From NCBI RefSeq assembly GCF_022201045.2, contig NC_068559.1:22575501-22639500 (forward strand): 64,000 bases of DNA, read 5' to 3'. The position numbers and the translations under genes are program-made. Of this stretch, positions 53,171 to 64,000 are shown piece after piece. Numbering within the stretch: position 1 is the stretch's first letter; each line of letters opens with the position of its first letter. Under the pieces are notes generated by a model. The model was not told where the DNA came from and made no database searches. It saw only the letters and a program-made list of their open reading frames with translations. The DNA comes from Citrus sinensis. Lineage: Eukaryota; Streptophyta; Magnoliopsida; Sapindales; Rutaceae.

Positions 53171-55867
53171 CCCCCTAAAAGGGTAATTATCATAAACCTC
53201 TCCTGAGGTTTGGCGTATTTTTAATTTGATAGATTGTATCCGCGTATTCTCAGCCACCTCCCCTGACGTTAGTATAACGTTTAGTATAATTTAGGCTAGT
53301 GAGGGCAAGATAGTAATAGAACACGTTAATAATAAAAAATTCAAATAATCTTAAAAATATCACGTTGGGTTCTGGAATTGGTATGAATTTTGTTATTATC
53401 CAATGGGTAAAAAACGGGCATCTCCTTGCACGGCTGAAAGTTCAAACCGAAGCTGCCAAGAACAACAACCCTTTCATTTTCTCTATCTCTGCAATGCTTT
53501 AATAGAAAAAGGATGCCACGATCGGGAGACCATGACAACGAACCCGAAGACGCCAACACCAGGATGACTGAATCATGATCGCCAAGTGGAAGAATGCTGA
53601 CCACTGAGTTTTGCCATCGACCCACAGACAACTTTAGTTTGTTCGAGCTGCAAATGAGGTATGAAAATGGCTTATTACAGTGCATGTCAGTTTTTTTAGG
53701 TAGAGTTAATCAATCTGGCAAAATATGAGTAATGGGTCTCGATAATATTTTGAGTATGTCTTTGTTGCTTTTTTCCCATCAATGGGCGTTAGTTGTAGGT
53801 TAATGATTGTCTTAAATGCATGCTCACTTGATTTTGAGATTGAAGATGGCTTCAGCTACATTATACTGCCTTATGAATGATTGAAAATGGGTATGAAAAC
53901 TTTTTATTTGTTTAAGCTACTGCCACTAATTGTTGAACAGGGATTCGTGCTGGTTTTTGTTAAATTACAGATGTAATTGAGTGTTGGAGATACCTTAAAG
54001 TGTATATTAATATGTTGAGGATACTTGATTTTGTTTTTTTTCTCCTCAATCATGATATGTACATGAGGGTTGAAAAAATGTCATGATTTGCTTCATTCTC
54101 TCGCACTGGAGTGGTGCCTCGCGCTTGTCTGTATGAATAATCAAATATCATTGAGAAAATACAAGACAACATTGATCAATTATTGTCTGAGGGACTAACA
54201 CATGAGTTGCCAATGTAAGTTAAACTATTTTGGGTTATCTTCAAATTCTATTTTTGGCTTATCATAGTTTTGTAGTTCTGAACCTTCCACTCGGAAATGG
54301 TGTTATTTAATTTCAATTGATGCTTTCGTAATTTTGTTTGCTACAAAGGACATTCGTTTATGGGGTCCATTGGTCAGTTATTTTATCCTTGATACCTCAA
54401 TCTTACAATCAGACTTGGAAATGGATAGTTTTTAGAATTCCCCGGAATTTGGATTATTAATGGATAGTTTTTAGAATTCGCTGGAATTTGGATTATTTAT
54501 CTTCATTGATTGATTCTATTTGCATGGCATAAAGTAGCTTCTCTGAAGTGCTTTTTCTTTCTTCTTTTTTTCTTTTTTTCTTTTTTTCTAGTTTGGCTTC
54601 GTTTTAAAAAATTTGGACCAAATATAATGTTTGACGTTGGTTTTTATCCCTTTACAATCTGGTTGAAATGCAACACAACTCTTATTAGAGGAAGTGAATT
54701 ATTAATTTCTAATAATACTTTTCTTGCTGATGGGTCTATAGTTGCTTATAACATCAGACTAGGCTCTATAGAAGCTGTATGGATGCTGGGAGTGATTGAT
54801 GAAATCCAGATGCCTATGAAAGAAACTGATAGAAATCCAATATTAGTGGATAAAAAGAAATGCAAGGTATGTACATTTGGATGGGTTTTTTTTTATGTGA
54901 TTGCGATTAATGATTTATTTTCTAATGAATCACAATCTATTTATGCTGCTGATTTTCTTACCTTTTTTTTTATCAACATGCCAGCCGCTCCATAGAAATG
55001 ATCGTTTGTGTGTGTGTGTGTGCGCGCGCATCTCAGAAATACTAGGATTATTGCATTATATAAAATGCGTTCAAGCTTGTACCATTTTTTCTTCAATAAT
55101 TTATTTGGGTGCTTTGAAGCAGATATAAGTTTCAAAAAGATCAGTCACTGCTTGGAGAAGAAAAATTTGCATACGATTATGATTTGTTCAAGAGCCAAAT
55201 TAAAGTTTGTCTTGAACTCTGGAAGGTTGAGCAAGAGGCCAGTTTCACTCCAGTGGAAGATCGTTGGAAATGCTGCTATTGTCAATTTGAATTTGTGTGC
55301 CCTGCAGTTTTAAAGCTAGAAATCACACCTATTCCTTCGCAGGCAGACTCTGATAACACACCAAGCTAGGAAAAAAAAAAGAAAAAAAAATCTGACTTTA
55401 TTTCTCCGAATATAGCTTTCTCATTAAGGTGAACTAATCCCACATTCGCTTCCAGCAAAGAAGCAATATTTTTCCTACTTTATTGTATATTTGCTGATCC
55501 GATGTGTTTTCATATAATGTATGTTCATCATGTAACTTCAGCAGCTTTTGTAGGTTTATGTTATTCATTGTCGTGATTTCATATTTATTTTTCTTTATAC
55601 AGTAGATTATTATATCCATAATCCATTTTCAGCACTCACAATCTCTCTCCCCCCCTAAATTCGTTTCCATTTCTCATTTTACTTTTAGTTGGATGCATAT
55701 CATTTTTTTCAACTCATGGGTATTTTGGTCATTTAATCAAGCAACAAACGGTCAAATAAATGGTATTCTAACGTCAAGGGAGGTGATTGAGAATACGCAA
55801 ATACAATCTATCAAATTGAGAACACGCCAAACCTCAGGGGAGGTTTATGATAATTACTCTTTATGGG
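53171..55867. mobile_element. Mutator-like element (Pack-MULE) with ~100-bp inverted ends
   Basis: The left end, 53171-53275, and the reverse complement of the right end, 55765-55867, match along about 100 bp. Shared words are GTAATTATCATAAACCTC, CTGAGGTTTGGCGT, AATTTGATAGATTGTAT, GCGTATTCTCA and GACGTTAG. Flanking 9-mers TGATAAAAC (53162-53170) and TATTAAAAC (55868-55876) agree at 7 of 9 positions, consistent with an aged 9-bp target duplication. Long inverted ends with a 9-bp duplication are Mutator-type features. No transposase was found. The interior instead holds pieces of a host exonuclease V gene, making it a Pack-MULE. Confidence 0.82.
54148..55369 (+). pseudogene. EXO5: Captured exonuclease V (EXO5/DEM1) gene fragments
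   Basis: Three pieces in the right order resemble plant exonuclease V, a Fe-S single-strand exonuclease of the PD-(D/E)XK type. Piece 1, about 54148-54213, reads as QLLSEGLTHELP and ends at a GTAAGT donor. Piece 2, about 54765-54866, reads EAVWMLGVIDEIQMPMKETD then NPILVDKKK, covering the catalytic Asp/Lys strand, and ends at a GTATGT donor. Piece 3, 55136-55369, reads GEEKFAYDYD, IKVCLELWK, then FTPVEDRWKCCYCQFEFVCP and a stop; its three clustered Cys match the C-terminal Fe-S ligands. Between pieces are intron-like stretches and unrelated sequence. The N-terminal portion and the section between pieces 2 and 3 are missing, so it is non-functional. The family call is from memory of the motifs. 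Confidence 0.75.
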
Positions 55868-56927
55868 TATTAAAACTCTAGACTTGTTTGAGTATAGTTG
55901 CGTTTGGGCATTTACCCCTTAATCGTGCGTATATTTTACTAGAGTTGAAAAGGAGAGTATGTATTTTTTCCACTTCAGTATATACAACTTATTTAAAAGG
56001 AGGAGTGGAAGTTCTTATTTGAGTCCTATTTATTTTTAGAGTATTGAGAGGAATTCTCATTGCCATGGAGGTGAGAGTAACTCTACCTTTCTTTTTTTTT
56101 TTTTACCCTTTTTATTAATATAATATAATTATATTTATTAAAATAAACTAATGTTATATTTTAAGAACATAATTACATTTTATTAAAAATAATAATATTA
56201 AATTTATTTAAATATAATATTATTATATTTATAGGGAATCAATAATATTATTATATACTATTTTTATTTAAGAATATAATAATATTATATTTATTTAAAT
56301 ATAATAGTATTATATTAATTTATTATTAACAATTAATAATAATAAATACTTTATTCTAAAAAAATTAATTTTATACTATATTATTAAATAATGTTTTATT
56401 CATATTACTCTTATTAATAATTTTTAATGTACATAATTAAATTTAAAATTAATAAAATTTTGTGATTTAAATAATTAAGAATTTTAATAATAATTATTAA
56501 TTTATATAATTAAAATTAATGATAAAATAAATAATTTATTTTATAAATATATTTTAATTCATTTTATAATTAAAAAAATATAATTCTTTAAATAAAATAA
56601 AATTATAATTTAAAATAATTTATCCTTTATTCAAAATAAACACATAAGTAAAATTTTTATTTTTATTTTGCACTTCCATTGTAATTAAAAAAAATTATTA
56701 AAAAGGAAGAAAAATTTCTCTGTTCTTAATTAAAAAAGAGTTGGAGTAAATTTCAAATGAGCAACGTGTCGGGTTTCAAGTCAGAAAACTGAAATAAACA
56801 ACTGCAGGGAAAAAAAAAATATCTTCAACTCGAATACTGTCGACTGGTCATTTCTGATATTCAAATTGGACCGATCCATTTTCTTCTGTAGATGAAGAAA
56901 TTAGAGCTAACCAGCTGAAGTAGAGCA
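55868..56927. other. Very AT-rich spacer and upstream region of the Rgp1 gene
   Basis: 56100-56680 is nearly all A and T with repeated AATATAATATTATATTTATT words. The last ~200 bp before ATG 56928 are more balanced and probably hold the promoter and leader. No clear TATA box can be singled out in such AT-rich sequence. Confidence 0.45.
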
Positions 56928-59900
56928 ATGTTGGGGGGTAGGTTCTCATTATTCGGTGGCGGCGGTGGAGGTGGAGGTGGAGGTGGAGGTGGCGGATCTA
57001 AGTCGAACAAGGTAGCGAATAATTCCAAAAACGATGGAGTTCTGCCGACGCTTAAGCTACAGACGGATAAAAACGTGTACACTCCAGGCGACACCGTTTT
57101 CGTGACCGTCGAGATCTGCAATCCTTTAAGTAGCGGCGATAATGCTGTTTTGTCTTCGCTGTTGATTGAAAGCCTTTCGTTTGAAATTAAAGGGATTCAG
57201 AAATTGGATTCTCAATGGTTCGCTACTCAGAAGCCGCTCCCCGGATCCAAACAAAGAAGAGGTTTTGCATTTTCGTGATCTGGCTTTGTTACTTATTATA
57301 TACATTTTATATTTTGGTAATGAGGATTAATATGCTCTTTGTTGAATTATTATTTTTTTTTCCAGGTGAATTTGCTTTTCTGGATATTTCAGCATCAAAA
57401 TTGATCTCGAATCAGATTGTGTCCTCTGATGCTACAAAATCATGTAAGAAGCTTGTTAAATCTTAAACAACTAGCATGTGTCTTACAGTGTAAGATTTGA
57501 TAAAGTGATCAACAATAGGAGTTTTTATACATTCCTGGATATTGAATGAAAACTTTGTTGAGAAAGAAGATTAGGGAGGCTAATCATCTTCCTTAATTTA
57601 TTGTTAAATGCAGATGTGATCCGAACTGAGTTACCTAGCATTATACCACCTTCTTACCGGGGTACCACCATTCGCTATTTGTACTATGTTAAGAGTACAT
57701 TATCTGCACGATGGCTGATACTTGAAAATGGTCTTGCCCAGAGAGAGTCCAAAAGAGATCTTACTCAAGTGGTCTGTGCATTTAATTTTCATACTTTATA
57801 ATCATGTCGGTCATTTTGTTTGTGTTACATTCTTTTTTCCAGTAGAGATTGCACACAGCTTATTCTTTTCTTGTGAAGTCATTTGTATTCTGCCTTAATT
57901 ATTAAGGTAGGAATACAAGGGATCAAAATCAAAGTATTAACATTATTTTACCTTCTTATCAATTGAAACTGTCCCTACTGAATTATATTTCTGACCCTTC
58001 CCTTTACGAGAGCTTTAAAGTAGGCATGCAACATTCTTTATGTCCTATGAGTTACAGAAATAGTAATTCAGCAACTATTTCTTTAGCTCTTATTAGCAAA
58101 TGATATATTAATTATAACCATCTGATTTTGACACTAAGGTGGCGTTTGTTTTTTTGTTTGAAATCTGAATAGAACTGAATTAGTCTGAATTCTGAATAGA
58201 TCTGAATGTCTGAATCTGAATAATATGTTTGTTTTTTCGTCTGAATCTCGGAAAATAAGTATTAAGTTGTTTGTTTTTTTCAACTGAAAAAGCTGAAAAT
58301 ATGTACTTTTACATTTGTATCCTTATTAAATTTAAATGTCAAATAAATAATATATTAAATACCACAATATTTTAACATTTATAAGTAAAATTATATTCAA
58401 GTGAATACATAATTATTTTGGAATTTTAATATATAAAATATCATAAATTTTAAATTTTATCGTATATAATATAAGAAAGAAAAAACATGGATATTTTTAT
58501 GTGGGGTAAATGTCTATGGGTGAGTTTTAAGATAGACATGAAAAACAAATTATAAAACATGGATATTTTTTACATTAGTAAGTAATTGACTTAATTCAAA
58601 TTTCTCCATTAAATAAAAAGCCAAAAAAATTGGCTTATTTTATTAAGTCAAAATTATCTAAAAAGTCCCATTAAGTTATAAAAACAAACACCTCTAATTA
58701 ACTTAATTAATTAAGTTAAGTCACTTTAAGTCATTAAGTTAAAAAACAAACGCCACCTAAATGTAGAAGTAAATGGTTCTTATTGTTCTTAATAAGTTTG
58801 AATAATAATAATAATTTTTTATTTTTTTAATAGAAAATATCAGCAATATTTTGCAGTCAGGTGTTTTCAGCTGCTGAACTTGTACAATTTCTGAGAGCCT
58901 GTCATCTTTCTCTATATTTGATGTTTATAGAGTTATGATTCAATAATTTATTTTTCTTCTTACTCTTCTTCTACCCAAACAGTAAGCTGACATCTTTCAC
59001 AATATTCGGTGTTTTATGGAGTTGTGATTTTCATTATTTCTTTTTCTGCTTACTCTTCTTCTTCCCAAACAGGAAGCTCGTTTACCATTACAAATATGGG
59101 TCACCCAGAAAGGCAATGGGTTACTTACAGAAGAAAATCAAAATGATGGTGAGCTTACATTGAACATTTCTTACACTGAAATGTAGACAGCAAAGTATTG
59201 ATCTTTTGGCCTAACATTTAATTCTTGAACAAATTATAATCATTATATTATTTTTATCATGTAACTACTATACCTAGGTTGAGCTGATGGCCAAAAATAA
59301 AGTGTGGTGACCTAAATAGTTGTTGCTATGGTGAGAGTTTTTTAAAGATAGATTAGTTTTAATTATAGTTTATATATTGAGGGTCATACCTTTGTTTTTT
59401 CATTGTCAAACATGACCTTCAAAATGTAACCATAAAGGAACCATGCTATACAGATATTATGGAATGACCGAACAGTAAAATTTCTTTTCAATGTTTGAGT
59501 GATAGAACACTTATTATGCTGCTGTATATGCTGTAAATGAAAGGAATAGCTTGAGAATTATGCATATGTGCTCAATGGTTTCAGGAATTGTTCCTGCCAC
59601 TACAATCCAAATGGACATATATTGGAAAGAGATGGATGGAGACTCTGAATGGGTAAGCTGTTTATATTGCTTGTCTATATCATATATGGCTTTTAAAATC
59701 TTCCAAACCTTTTTTTTTTTTCTCTCCTTTGAGTCATGTACAGCCGCTATAATGACATTTTATTTTTCAAGTAATGGATTTTGTAGTTGGTTACTTTACA
59801 ATCACTTATTCAATTGATCTCTTGATATAGTCTAGAGCAAATGATATATATGACGGGGTTGAGGAGGGGTATGAGAGTTCCAGGGATGAAATCTCATCTG

Positions 59901-62900
59901 TTTCGTCGTACAACCCCAGCAAAGAAAATTTACTCAAAACCTTTGGAAGTTCATTATCGTTGCAATCATCTACTGCAAGGTCTTCAACTAAGGATATTCC
60001 AGCTTTTGAAGGAGAACTTATGAGGTTATCTTCAAATGTAGCACTTCCTCAGCTATCTGCTGCAGAAGTTCTGTATGATTCTAGTGCAGGTGAGTTACAC
60101 TTGAAAATGTGCTAATCACTACGTTTACAGCACATAATACACGTCATACATCGAGCTCTTTTTGTGTTTTTTGAAGTTTTCTCCAGTTTCTTTGGCATGC
60201 ATGTAAAAGTAGTGAAATCCTTGTTCATTGTTACGCTGAAAAATGGATATAGCTTTTCTAAACTATTGGTCATGTTTTTATACAGATGTTATATCACCTA
60301 ACAAATCGGCCGCCGTTGTGTCTCCAAGCCAGCAGCAGAAGCTTACAAAACCTGCGGATGATATAACAGGGGCGTCGCCTTCACCTCAGGCGGGAGTCGT
60401 CGAACCTGCAGCATGTAAGCAGAAATATTTTTCCGCTGCTTTCGAACTTTTTTATGAATGGATATCATATATCTTGGGTCTGATTATAACTTTGCTAAAT
60501 CCTAGTAAACTTATTTGCTGCAAACATTTTCTGCAGCAGAAGGTTTTATTCGAGGAAGGTCTTACAATATTAGGATGGATGACCAAGTTCTGCTAAGATT
60601 TTCTCCAAAAAATTCAGAATCAACTTATTACTTCAGTGATATGGTAGGGGCAGTTTTAATTGATATTTCTGATACATTGTATGATTTAATATTCTTCTTC
60701 TTTTTGGTTCTACTTACTTATTTTAATACAGATAGGTGGTACTCTTACTTTCTTTCATGAAGAAGGAGCCAGGAGGTGCCTTGAGGTGATTTCATATGAC
60801 AACTGCTGTGAAATCATTATCAGAAATTAATTTAGTGAAGTGTTATTCATGCTGCTTGACTTTAATTTTGAGTGTTTGTTTTCTTTCAGGTTTTGATAAC
60901 ATTGGAGACTTCAGAGACCATAAACCGGTGGTTCGTACATCCTTCTCGTAGAAATTCCCCAACAATCACAAAGGTTCACTTTTTGATTTTATAATATGTT
61001 CCGCTGGTGAAAACTGACTTGGAGTGGTATTTATTATGATAATATTTGTTGAACCTTTTGGCATACTTCATGTTATTCCAGAACCTTATCTTTCAAATAC
61101 TTACCGAGCTGCCAAAAAATGTTAGAAAACAAAAAAAAAAAAGATGAAAAAAAGAAGAAATTGCTATATGTGATTTGATCATGAGGTGCATGTTATTGAT
61201 AAATCCCAGTTTGAAGTTGGTATCCTTCCATTCCATAAATAAACTATATTGTCTCCAAAACCTTAGAATAATAAAAGATTATTCCCTTGGGAAGATAAAT
61301 TTCATTATGGAACATCTAGGAATAGAGCATAATAGTAGCTAAGTAGTTTGACATAAACATTTCTTCTCTCTCAGCACATGTTGGCTTTGTGCTTTCTGGC
61401 TCTAGTTCATTTTTTTATCATTTATGAACAGGCAGCAAATGACATTTTGGTGTATTGATTCTGTATGATTTCTTTAGTGAGTACATGAGTTCTGCTTCTT
61501 TGGCTACTTCATTTCGACATTGATTAATGCCTTTACTGAGTGGATCATGACCTTTCGTATTGGATTATAAGAGAGCTGAAGGTTTAGTTGTAGCTGGCCT
61601 GGAATAAAGTAGAAAAGGCTAGCCGTATGGTTTAATGGTCAGATATGATGTATAGACATGTCATCTGTTGCTCCTATTAAAAAAATTGAAAAAATAAAGT
61701 ATTGTTTCAGCAAATGGATAATTTAAAAACTATTAGACTTTTTTTTTCAAAAAAATTATATCAATTTCATATTTTCTGTTGAAGTTCTTTCACGAACATG
61801 CTCTTCATATTGCAAAATCTCTTTTTTCTTTGCTTTCGCTGTTGATATTACATCGCTCAGAGACCCGCAATGTGATTGTGGATTTACCCTTTTTGTGAAC
61901 TTCTAAGTATTAATATTTAAACTTGGTATTCTTACACGCATAAGACATTCTTATGTTTTCATTTTGTCGAATGTGTACTGGATGATTCCTGCAGATTCAG
62001 AGTGATCACCATGAAGTTGTTGCAGATTTGGTGCAGACAAGCTTTCTTTTTTCTATTCCCATGGATGGGCCAATGTCCTTTTCTACACCTTATGTCTCTG
62101 TGCAATGGGCCCTGCGGTTTGAATTTCTCACCACTCCAAAGCATGTACAATGGACAAGGTATTACTAAATATTATCGCCATAACATCTTAAAATCTCACT
62201 TCCTAATTCATTAAACAAGGAATTGGACAGGTTCTCTTGATACGTAGTCATAATTGATGTGCGTTGTGTCAGAAAATGTGCTATTGGCAGGCAAGAGATT
62301 AAAGGAATTATCTTTAGATTATTAATACAAGAAGGAATAAAATCTGTAAAAATCTGATTAGTCTGCAGTCATCATTGACTCTTTATAATCAATTCAAACT
62401 TGAGGTGGCATGTTTGAACTGATTTAATTTGAAAGATTGTACCATAAGAAGGTTGTCCGTGGTGCCTATAACGTCAAAATGTTATGGGGTCTGTGGTTTG
62501 GGAGTTTGCCAGAGTGAGAAGATAGGAGTATTAATTAAGGGACTTTAGTATATATGTGCATGCATACTTCCATTAAGTTATTATTTGTACTGTTAGAATT
62601 TTCCTTGCAAACTAGGATGCAAACACAGAAGGAAATGATTGTGACTTAATTGTCTTAAGCCGTAAAGATCATGTGTTGTCTGTTTTTTTAAATTGGTAAT
62701 GATTTGGAGTAAATAAAAATTGGCGTCACCTATGTAACCATATAAGACGTAACATAAACTCTTACTTGTTAACAATTTTCTATTATTGTGGTTTCTTGTG
62801 AGCTAGGATGCAAACATGGAAGGCAATGGTTGTGACTTAATTATCTTAAGCTGTAAAGATTATGTGTTGTCTGTTTGTTGAAATTGGTACTGATTTGGAG

Positions 62901-63202
62901 TAAATGAAAATTGGTGTCACCAATGTAACTATGTAAGGTGTAACATATACTTTTGTCCCATTTGAGTAACTTCTTTTCCATGACTTTTTGCATTGCTGCG
63001 CTTAAATACTTATGATCCTCTGTTTGGATTTAACTATGGATGTTCAAATTTCAGATATGAGCATCCACTTCTTATAGAGGGCAGAGACAAAAGCGAGTGG
63101 GTTCTTCCTATAACCGTGCACGCCCCTCCTTCTGGAGCTCCAGCTGGTCACAACCGAAATGACAAGCATTTTTCTTTGGAACCCTTGTGGGTCCGTACTT
63201 GA
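56928..63202 (+). CDS. RGP1: Rgp1-family protein (RAB6A-GEF complex partner 2-like)
   Basis: Twelve exons: 56928-57261, 57366-57443, 57614-57771, 59073-59148, 59585-59652, 59831-60089, 60286-60414, 60537-60643, 60732-60785, 60890-60973, 61995-62158 and 63055-63202. They give 552 aa, with all junctions GT-AG and in frame. It starts MLGGRFSLF followed by 14 Gly. An arrestin-like beta-rich opening follows (LKLQTDKNVYTPGDTVFVTV). The middle (~240-400) is Ser-rich and low complexity. The C-terminus (FLTTPKHVQWTRYEHPLL, then SEWVLPITVHAPP) fits Rgp1. In yeast and animals Rgp1 pairs with Ric1 as the exchange factor for Ypt6/Rab6 at the Golgi; this role is inferred. I am sure it is a real gene and moderately sure of the family. 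Confidence 0.8.
58138..58757. mobile_element. MITE with 17-bp inverted ends and TAA duplication in Rgp1 intron 3
   Basis: The left end GGTGGCGTTTGTTTTTTTG is mirrored by AAAAAACAAACGCCACC at the right. TAA flanks both sides (58135-58137 and 58758-58760). A 3-bp TWA-type duplication suggests a PIF/Harbinger-derived MITE, though hAT cannot be excluded. The left part repeats TCTGAAT words. It has no coding capacity and is 620 bp long. Confidence 0.75.
62611..62952. repeat. Two ~150-bp direct repeats in the last intron of the Rgp1 gene
   Basis: 62611-62760 and 62803-62952 share blocks such as CTAGGATGCAAACA, TTGTGACTTAATT, ATGTGTTGTCTGTTT and GATTTGGAGTAAAT in the same order. They are about 85-90% alike by eye, separated by ~40 bp. 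This is a local segmental duplication. Confidence 0.8.
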
Positions 63203-64000
63203 AGGTGAAAGTGATTTGACTTAAATTATGTGACTTTATAATAGCATATTATGAGTGTCTTTTTTAAATGTACATGTGGAAGCGTTTGATGTTGTCACAT
63301 GGGTTGTACTTGTGTTCTAGGTTATAGGAGAAACACCGGTTTTATTCTAGGTTATGTAAAGTTAGAGGAGAAACACATGATGTCTCAGCTCTGTTGATAT
63401 TTGTGACACAGTAACCTGCTTACTTAAAAAATGCAACCAGCTGAAATACGGAAATTCACTGGGGGAATCTCTTTTGTACCTTAGGTGCTAGAGAATCCCA
63501 CTGCAAAAAACAAAGATCATGCTATTTATATCGTACCTTTGATTTGATAAAAAAACAATTATCCAATTGTTAACAAAATCTTGTGTTGAGTCTCAGTTAC
63601 ATTTATATGCTTTTGATGCATTATTTGGTTAGAAATGGTTTCACGAATTCATTTCGCTATTATGTTTTCACCTTTTTTCAAGTTGCTGTTCTTAACACCT
63701 AGTCAACTTCAAATTACCAACTTAAGCTTGTGCTTTATGTTTGCTAAATGGAAAATGAAACTTCAAATTACTAATTTATGAGCTATGGATTTGATTATTT
63801 ATGTTGGTCTTCAATAGGTGTCTTTGAGCATATGGCAGGGAAGGATCACATAGAAGAATGGTGCTGTTATTGTGGTACATAGTCTTTACGGTCACTACCT
63901 GTCAAGGAACTTTACCAATTTTTTGGCTTTATGTGGTACATAGCCTTGTGAAGCGATAAGTCGTTGATATACAGAGCTTTCTTTTGCCAAGATGATTAGC
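63203..64000. other. 3' flank of the Rgp1 gene
   Basis: It is non-coding. The first few hundred bases probably include the 3' UTR; no unambiguous polyadenylation site was picked. No further gene starts before the window ends. Confidence 0.45.

Overview
This is a window of plant nuclear DNA, almost certainly from a eudicot. It is AT-rich, its genes have many GT-AG introns, and intergenic space is filled with retroelements, MITEs and microsatellites. It also carries an endogenous plant pararetrovirus. The families fit a woody eudicot such as Citrus, but that genus is only a guess. No rRNA, tRNA or CRISPR was seen. All exon boundaries were worked out by hand from splice consensus and reading frame, and every model closes in frame.

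Layout. 446-2042: an old, decayed copia-type LTR element whose 3' LTR is cut off. 2043-9381: an endogenous caulimovirid with gag/coat zinc finger, protease, RT and RNase H in one frame broken by two nonsense codons, then an intact second ORF, a promoter-like region, and a shuffled patchwork of its own ORF2 pieces. The two-ORF plan without integrase is florendovirus-like; petuvirus-like is the alternative. 9382-12250: AT-rich filler with a hAT transposase remnant. 12251-19380: two YSL7-like metal-nicotianamine/oligopeptide transporter genes, tail to tail, with the same six-exon structure. 23623-26667 (minus): mitochondrial 4-hydroxybenzoate polyprenyltransferase (COQ2/PPT1), 7 exons, 395 aa. 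27711-43437 (minus): a 24-coding-exon AAA ATPase of 1019 aa, whose sixth intron contains a complete but gag-only LTR retrotransposon (37307-39669). 45850-49585 (minus): cytosolic glutamine synthetase, 12 exons, 356 aa. 53171-55867: a 2.7 kb Mutator-like element with ~100 bp inverted ends carrying pieces of an exonuclease V (EXO5) gene, i.e. a Pack-MULE. 56928-63202 (plus): an Rgp1-family protein, 12 exons, 552 aa, with a MITE in intron 3.

The host genes are unrelated housekeeping or transport functions: ubiquinone synthesis, nitrogen assimilation, Golgi/Rab trafficking, metal-chelate transport and an organelle-type AAA ATPase. They do not form a pathway. The most unusual material is in the mobile DNA: the near-intact pararetrovirus with its scrambled 3' tail, its junction with a copia LTR, and the EXO5-carrying Pack-MULE.
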